From assembly GCA_903644035.1 (NCBI GenBank), contig CAHJXG010000075.1, forward strand, positions 1 to 7,644: a stretch of 7,644 nucleotides of DNA. The letters run 5' to 3'. Shown one piece after another: positions 6,198 through 7,644 of the stretch. A program made the translations under genes and the position numbers. The notes below the pieces were generated by a model, which saw nothing but the letters and a program-made list of their open reading frames with translations, made no database searches and was not told the DNA's origin. The DNA is from Rhodospirillales bacterium. Lineage in GTDB: Bacteria; Pseudomonadota; Alphaproteobacteria; Acetobacterales; Acetobacteraceae. Position 1 is the stretch's first letter. Every line of letters starts with the position of its first letter.

Positions 6198-6211
6198 GAT
6201 GCGGCATCTTA

Positions 6212-6227
6212 CCCCGACCAAGCGGGG
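6212..6227. promoter_or_regulatory. Inverted repeat in the phosphatase / EAL-like divergent region
   Basis: CCCCG (6212-6216) and CGGGG (6223-6227) form a perfect 5-bp inverted repeat with a 6-base spacer, between the leftward phosphatase gene and the rightward EAL-like reading frame. On the plus strand the right arm gives GGGGA eight bases before CTG 6237, a possible start for the EAL-like protein. On the minus strand the other arm gives the only G-run upstream of the phosphatase ATG. It may be an operator, a hairpin masking a ribosome binding site, or chance in GC-rich DNA. Confidence 0.3.
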
Positions 6228-6236
6228 ACCACGACA

Positions 6237-6347
6237 CTGAAATCTGACAGCGCCAGCTTCCGTGGAGACGCCGTCGCGGCAGCCCACCACATCGGGCGGC
6301 ACCTGCTGGATGCGGTTGAGCGCGCCCTCCGCGCGCCGCACGGCCGC
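6237..6347 (+). other. Probable N-terminal extension of the EAL-like protein (no canonical start codon)
   Basis: The frame of the EAL-like gene is open leftward to a stop at 6180-6182. From 6237 it encodes a plausible N-terminus beginning (M/L)KSDSASFRGDAVAA, followed by an amphipathic helix ending LLDAVERALRAPHGR directly before Met at 6348. There is no in-frame ATG, GTG or TTG in 6183-6347. CTG at 6237 has GGGGA eight bases upstream, whereas ATG 6348 has no recognisable Shine-Dalgarno and would cut into what reads as a continuous helix and strand (RMALVLHLSRM). I infer that translation begins upstream, possibly at CTG 6237, giving 445 residues. A sequence error in a normal start codon would also explain it. 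Confidence 0.45.
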
Positions 6348-7574
6348 ATGGCGCTCGTGCTGCACCTCTCTCGCATGGCCCCGCCGGCACCGCGCCCGCA
6401 CCACCGGCGCATCGCCCGCGCCGTGATGGACGACGCGGCGCAGCGGCAGGCGGGCCAGGTCTTTGCCCTGCCGAACGACGACCTGCTGCTGCTGTTCCGC
6501 TCCGAGGAGGCCGGCCCGCTGGCGGCGACGCTGGCGCGGCTGTTCCAGCTGGACATGCCGGATCCCGCCGGGCTGATCACGCTGTGGTCGCTGGGGCGCG
6601 ACGGCGCGGCCTTGCTGCGTTATGCCCGGGCCCGCGCGCTGGACGCCCTGCCCGACCCTGCCCTGACCGAGCCGAGGGGCAGCGCCCAGACCATCGATGC
6701 CCTGGAATCCGTGATCGAGCAAAGCCGCATCACCGACCTCATGCAGCAGCAGACCGCCGTCCTGCTCGTGCCGGGACGCGAGGGCCGCCTGCAGCCGCTG
6801 TTCCGGGAGGCGACCTTCTCCGTCGCGGTGCTGGAGGCCCGGATCGCCGCCACCGGCCAGGCCCATGCGGACCCGTTCCTGTTCCGCCACCTGGCCAGCC
6901 GGCTGGATGGCCGGATGCTGGACGCGCTCCGTCAGGATTTGCTGGCGAACGGCCCGCTGACGGCCGGGGCCCGGGGCCTGGGTCCGAAGCTGCACCTCGA
7001 CCTGACCTTGTCCGGGGTGATGTCCGACCCGTTCGCCCGGTTTGCCGCGGGCTGCCGGGCCATCGGCGCGCAGGTCGGCGTGGAGATCCCGCTCGTCGAG
7101 GCCTGCGCGGACCCGGAGGCGTTCATGGCCGCCCGCACGCGCCTTCGGGCCGCCGGGCTGACGCTCGTGCTGGACAGCGTGTCGCACCATGCGCTGATGC
7201 TGACCGTGCCGGCGGTGCTGGAGCCGGACCTCATCAAGCTCGACTGGTCACCGCACTTGCCCGAGGCCGGGCCGGCAGTCGCGCAGGCGCTCGAGAGGCT
7301 GGGCGAAGGCCGCGTCGTGCTGCACCGGGCCGAGACGGAGGACGCCTTGAGCTGGGGCCTGGCGCACGGCATCCGCCGGTTCCAGGGGCGCCAGGTGGAT
7401 GCGATGCTGGCGGCCGGGCGCATGGGCGCCTGCGCATCCGGCCGGCTCTGCTCGCTGCGTCAATGCGTGGAGCGCGCCTCCGCCACGGGACCGGCCGGGC
7501 GGGCGGGCTGCGACAACCCGGCCCTGCTCGCCGTGGCCTCTCCCCTCGTCGCCCGATCCCCGGCCATGGCATGA
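6348..7574 (+). CDS. Degenerate EAL-domain protein with cysteine-bearing C-terminal tail
   Basis: 408 residues from the first ATG, probably longer at the N-terminus. The first 100 residues form a conserved-looking alpha/beta module (HLSRM...RPHHRRIARAV, then QVFALPNDDLLLLF) that loosely recalls a GGDEF fold without its active site. Residues about 135-350 follow an EAL phosphodiesterase: LQPLF (148-152), EAR in place of EAL (Glu163), LHLDL (215-219), VEIPLVE (Glu246), LVLDS (Asp276), IKLD (Lys297, Asp299), LHRAE where active enzymes have AEGVE, and FQG (Gln346). The second Asp of DDFG is Ser277 and the first Glu of AEGVE is His326, so c-di-GMP hydrolysis is doubtful; nucleotide sensing or protein binding is more likely. 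The tail carries Cys362, 368, 373 and 388. The stop overlaps the next gene (ATGA). Confidence 0.82.
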   Translation: MALVLHLSRMAPPAPRPHHRRIARAVMDDAAQRQAGQVFALPNDDLLLLFRSEEAGPLAATLARLFQLDMPDPAGLITLWSLGRDGAALLRYARARALDALPDPALTEPRGSAQTIDALESVIEQSRITDLMQQQTAVLLVPGREGRLQPLFREATFSVAVLEARIAATGQAHADPFLFRHLASRLDGRMLDALRQDLLANGPLTAGARGLGPKLHLDLTLSGVMSDPFARFAAGCRAIGAQVGVEIPLVEACADPEAFMAARTRLRAAGLTLVLDSVSHHALMLTVPAVLEPDLIKLDWSPHLPEAGPAVAQALERLGEGRVVLHRAETEDALSWGLAHGIRRFQGRQVDAMLAAGRMGACASGRLCSLRQCVERASATGPAGRAGCDNPALLAVASPLVARSPAMA

Positions 7575-7644
7575 GCAGCACGACCCTGGATCGTCCGGAG
7601 ACGTCCCTGGGGTTGCTGCCGGACGGGCTGGCGCCCGCGATGCG
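7571..7644 (+). CDS. 5' end of an unidentified gene, coupled to the EAL-like gene
   Basis: ATG at 7571-7573 overlaps the TGA of the EAL-like gene (ATGA), and the frame is open to the window edge. The visible N-terminus is MSSTTLDRPETSLGLLPDGL, followed by four more codons. No Shine-Dalgarno is evident directly upstream, so initiation probably depends on translation of the EAL-like gene. The tight coupling suggests the two products act together or are needed in fixed proportion. I do not recognise the family from 24 residues. Confidence 0.6.
   Translation, partial: MSSTTLDRPETSLGLLPDGLAPAM

Noticed and set aside
6193..6200. ATCATGAT palindrome over the phosphatase start codon as an operator
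   Set aside because: It is an 8-base palindrome centred on the ATG with no second copy, so it is not distinguishable from chance.
6198..7190. Upstream continuation of the phosphatase reading frame to a 598-residue protein
   Set aside because: The extra 331 residues are antisense to the EAL-like gene and show no domain. The phosphatase motifs and normal length are complete from ATG 6197.

Overview
The window is very GC-rich and densely packed, with strong G/C preference at third codon positions. Several gene families (an MmcB-type DNA-repair nuclease, a DUF1025-type zincin, a large HldE) and the codon style point to an alphaproteobacterium. The Rhodospirillales/Acetobacteraceae are the most likely group, but this rests on protein style and not on a marker gene. 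There is no tRNA, rRNA, CRISPR array, insertion sequence or phage gene, so this looks like ordinary chromosome.

Layout. (1) Positions 1-2910 form a leftward block read from right to left: a small HExxH zinc-protease-like protein (2910-2512), a 329-residue protein of unknown function (2453-1464), a divergent PurD-like ATP-grasp protein with a TTG start (1358-54), and the first 19 codons of a further gene overlapping it by 4 bases (57-1). (2) A 39-bp divergent gap separates this block from a rightward pair: pterin-4a-carbinolamine dehydratase (2950-3258) and an MmcB-family PD-(D/E)XK nuclease (3317-3793). (3) The pair converges, with 12 bp between stops, on a leftward pair: a calcineurin-like metallophosphoesterase (6197-5394) followed by the bifunctional heptose-7-P kinase / heptose-1-P adenylyltransferase HldE (5350-3806). 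(4) Divergent from these, reading rightward, is a degenerate EAL-domain protein with a cysteine-bearing tail (6348-7574, very probably initiating upstream of 6348). It is joined by an ATGA overlap to the start of another gene that leaves the window at 7644.

Most genes are housekeeping or accessory, and no single pathway ties them together. HldE makes the heptose precursor for the lipopolysaccharide inner core. The dehydratase recycles oxidised pterin cofactor. MmcB is associated with DNA-damage repair.

The points most worth following up are four. The PurD-like protein has altered key positions and is probably not the housekeeping glycinamide ribonucleotide synthetase. A three-copy 15-bp tandem repeat lies just upstream of that gene. 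The EAL-like protein has lost several catalytic positions, carries a C-x5-C-x4-C-x14-C tail, and is coupled to an unknown partner. Finally, the EAL-like gene has coding-like sequence but no ATG/GTG/TTG codon upstream of its first ATG, next to a small inverted repeat shared with the divergent phosphatase gene.
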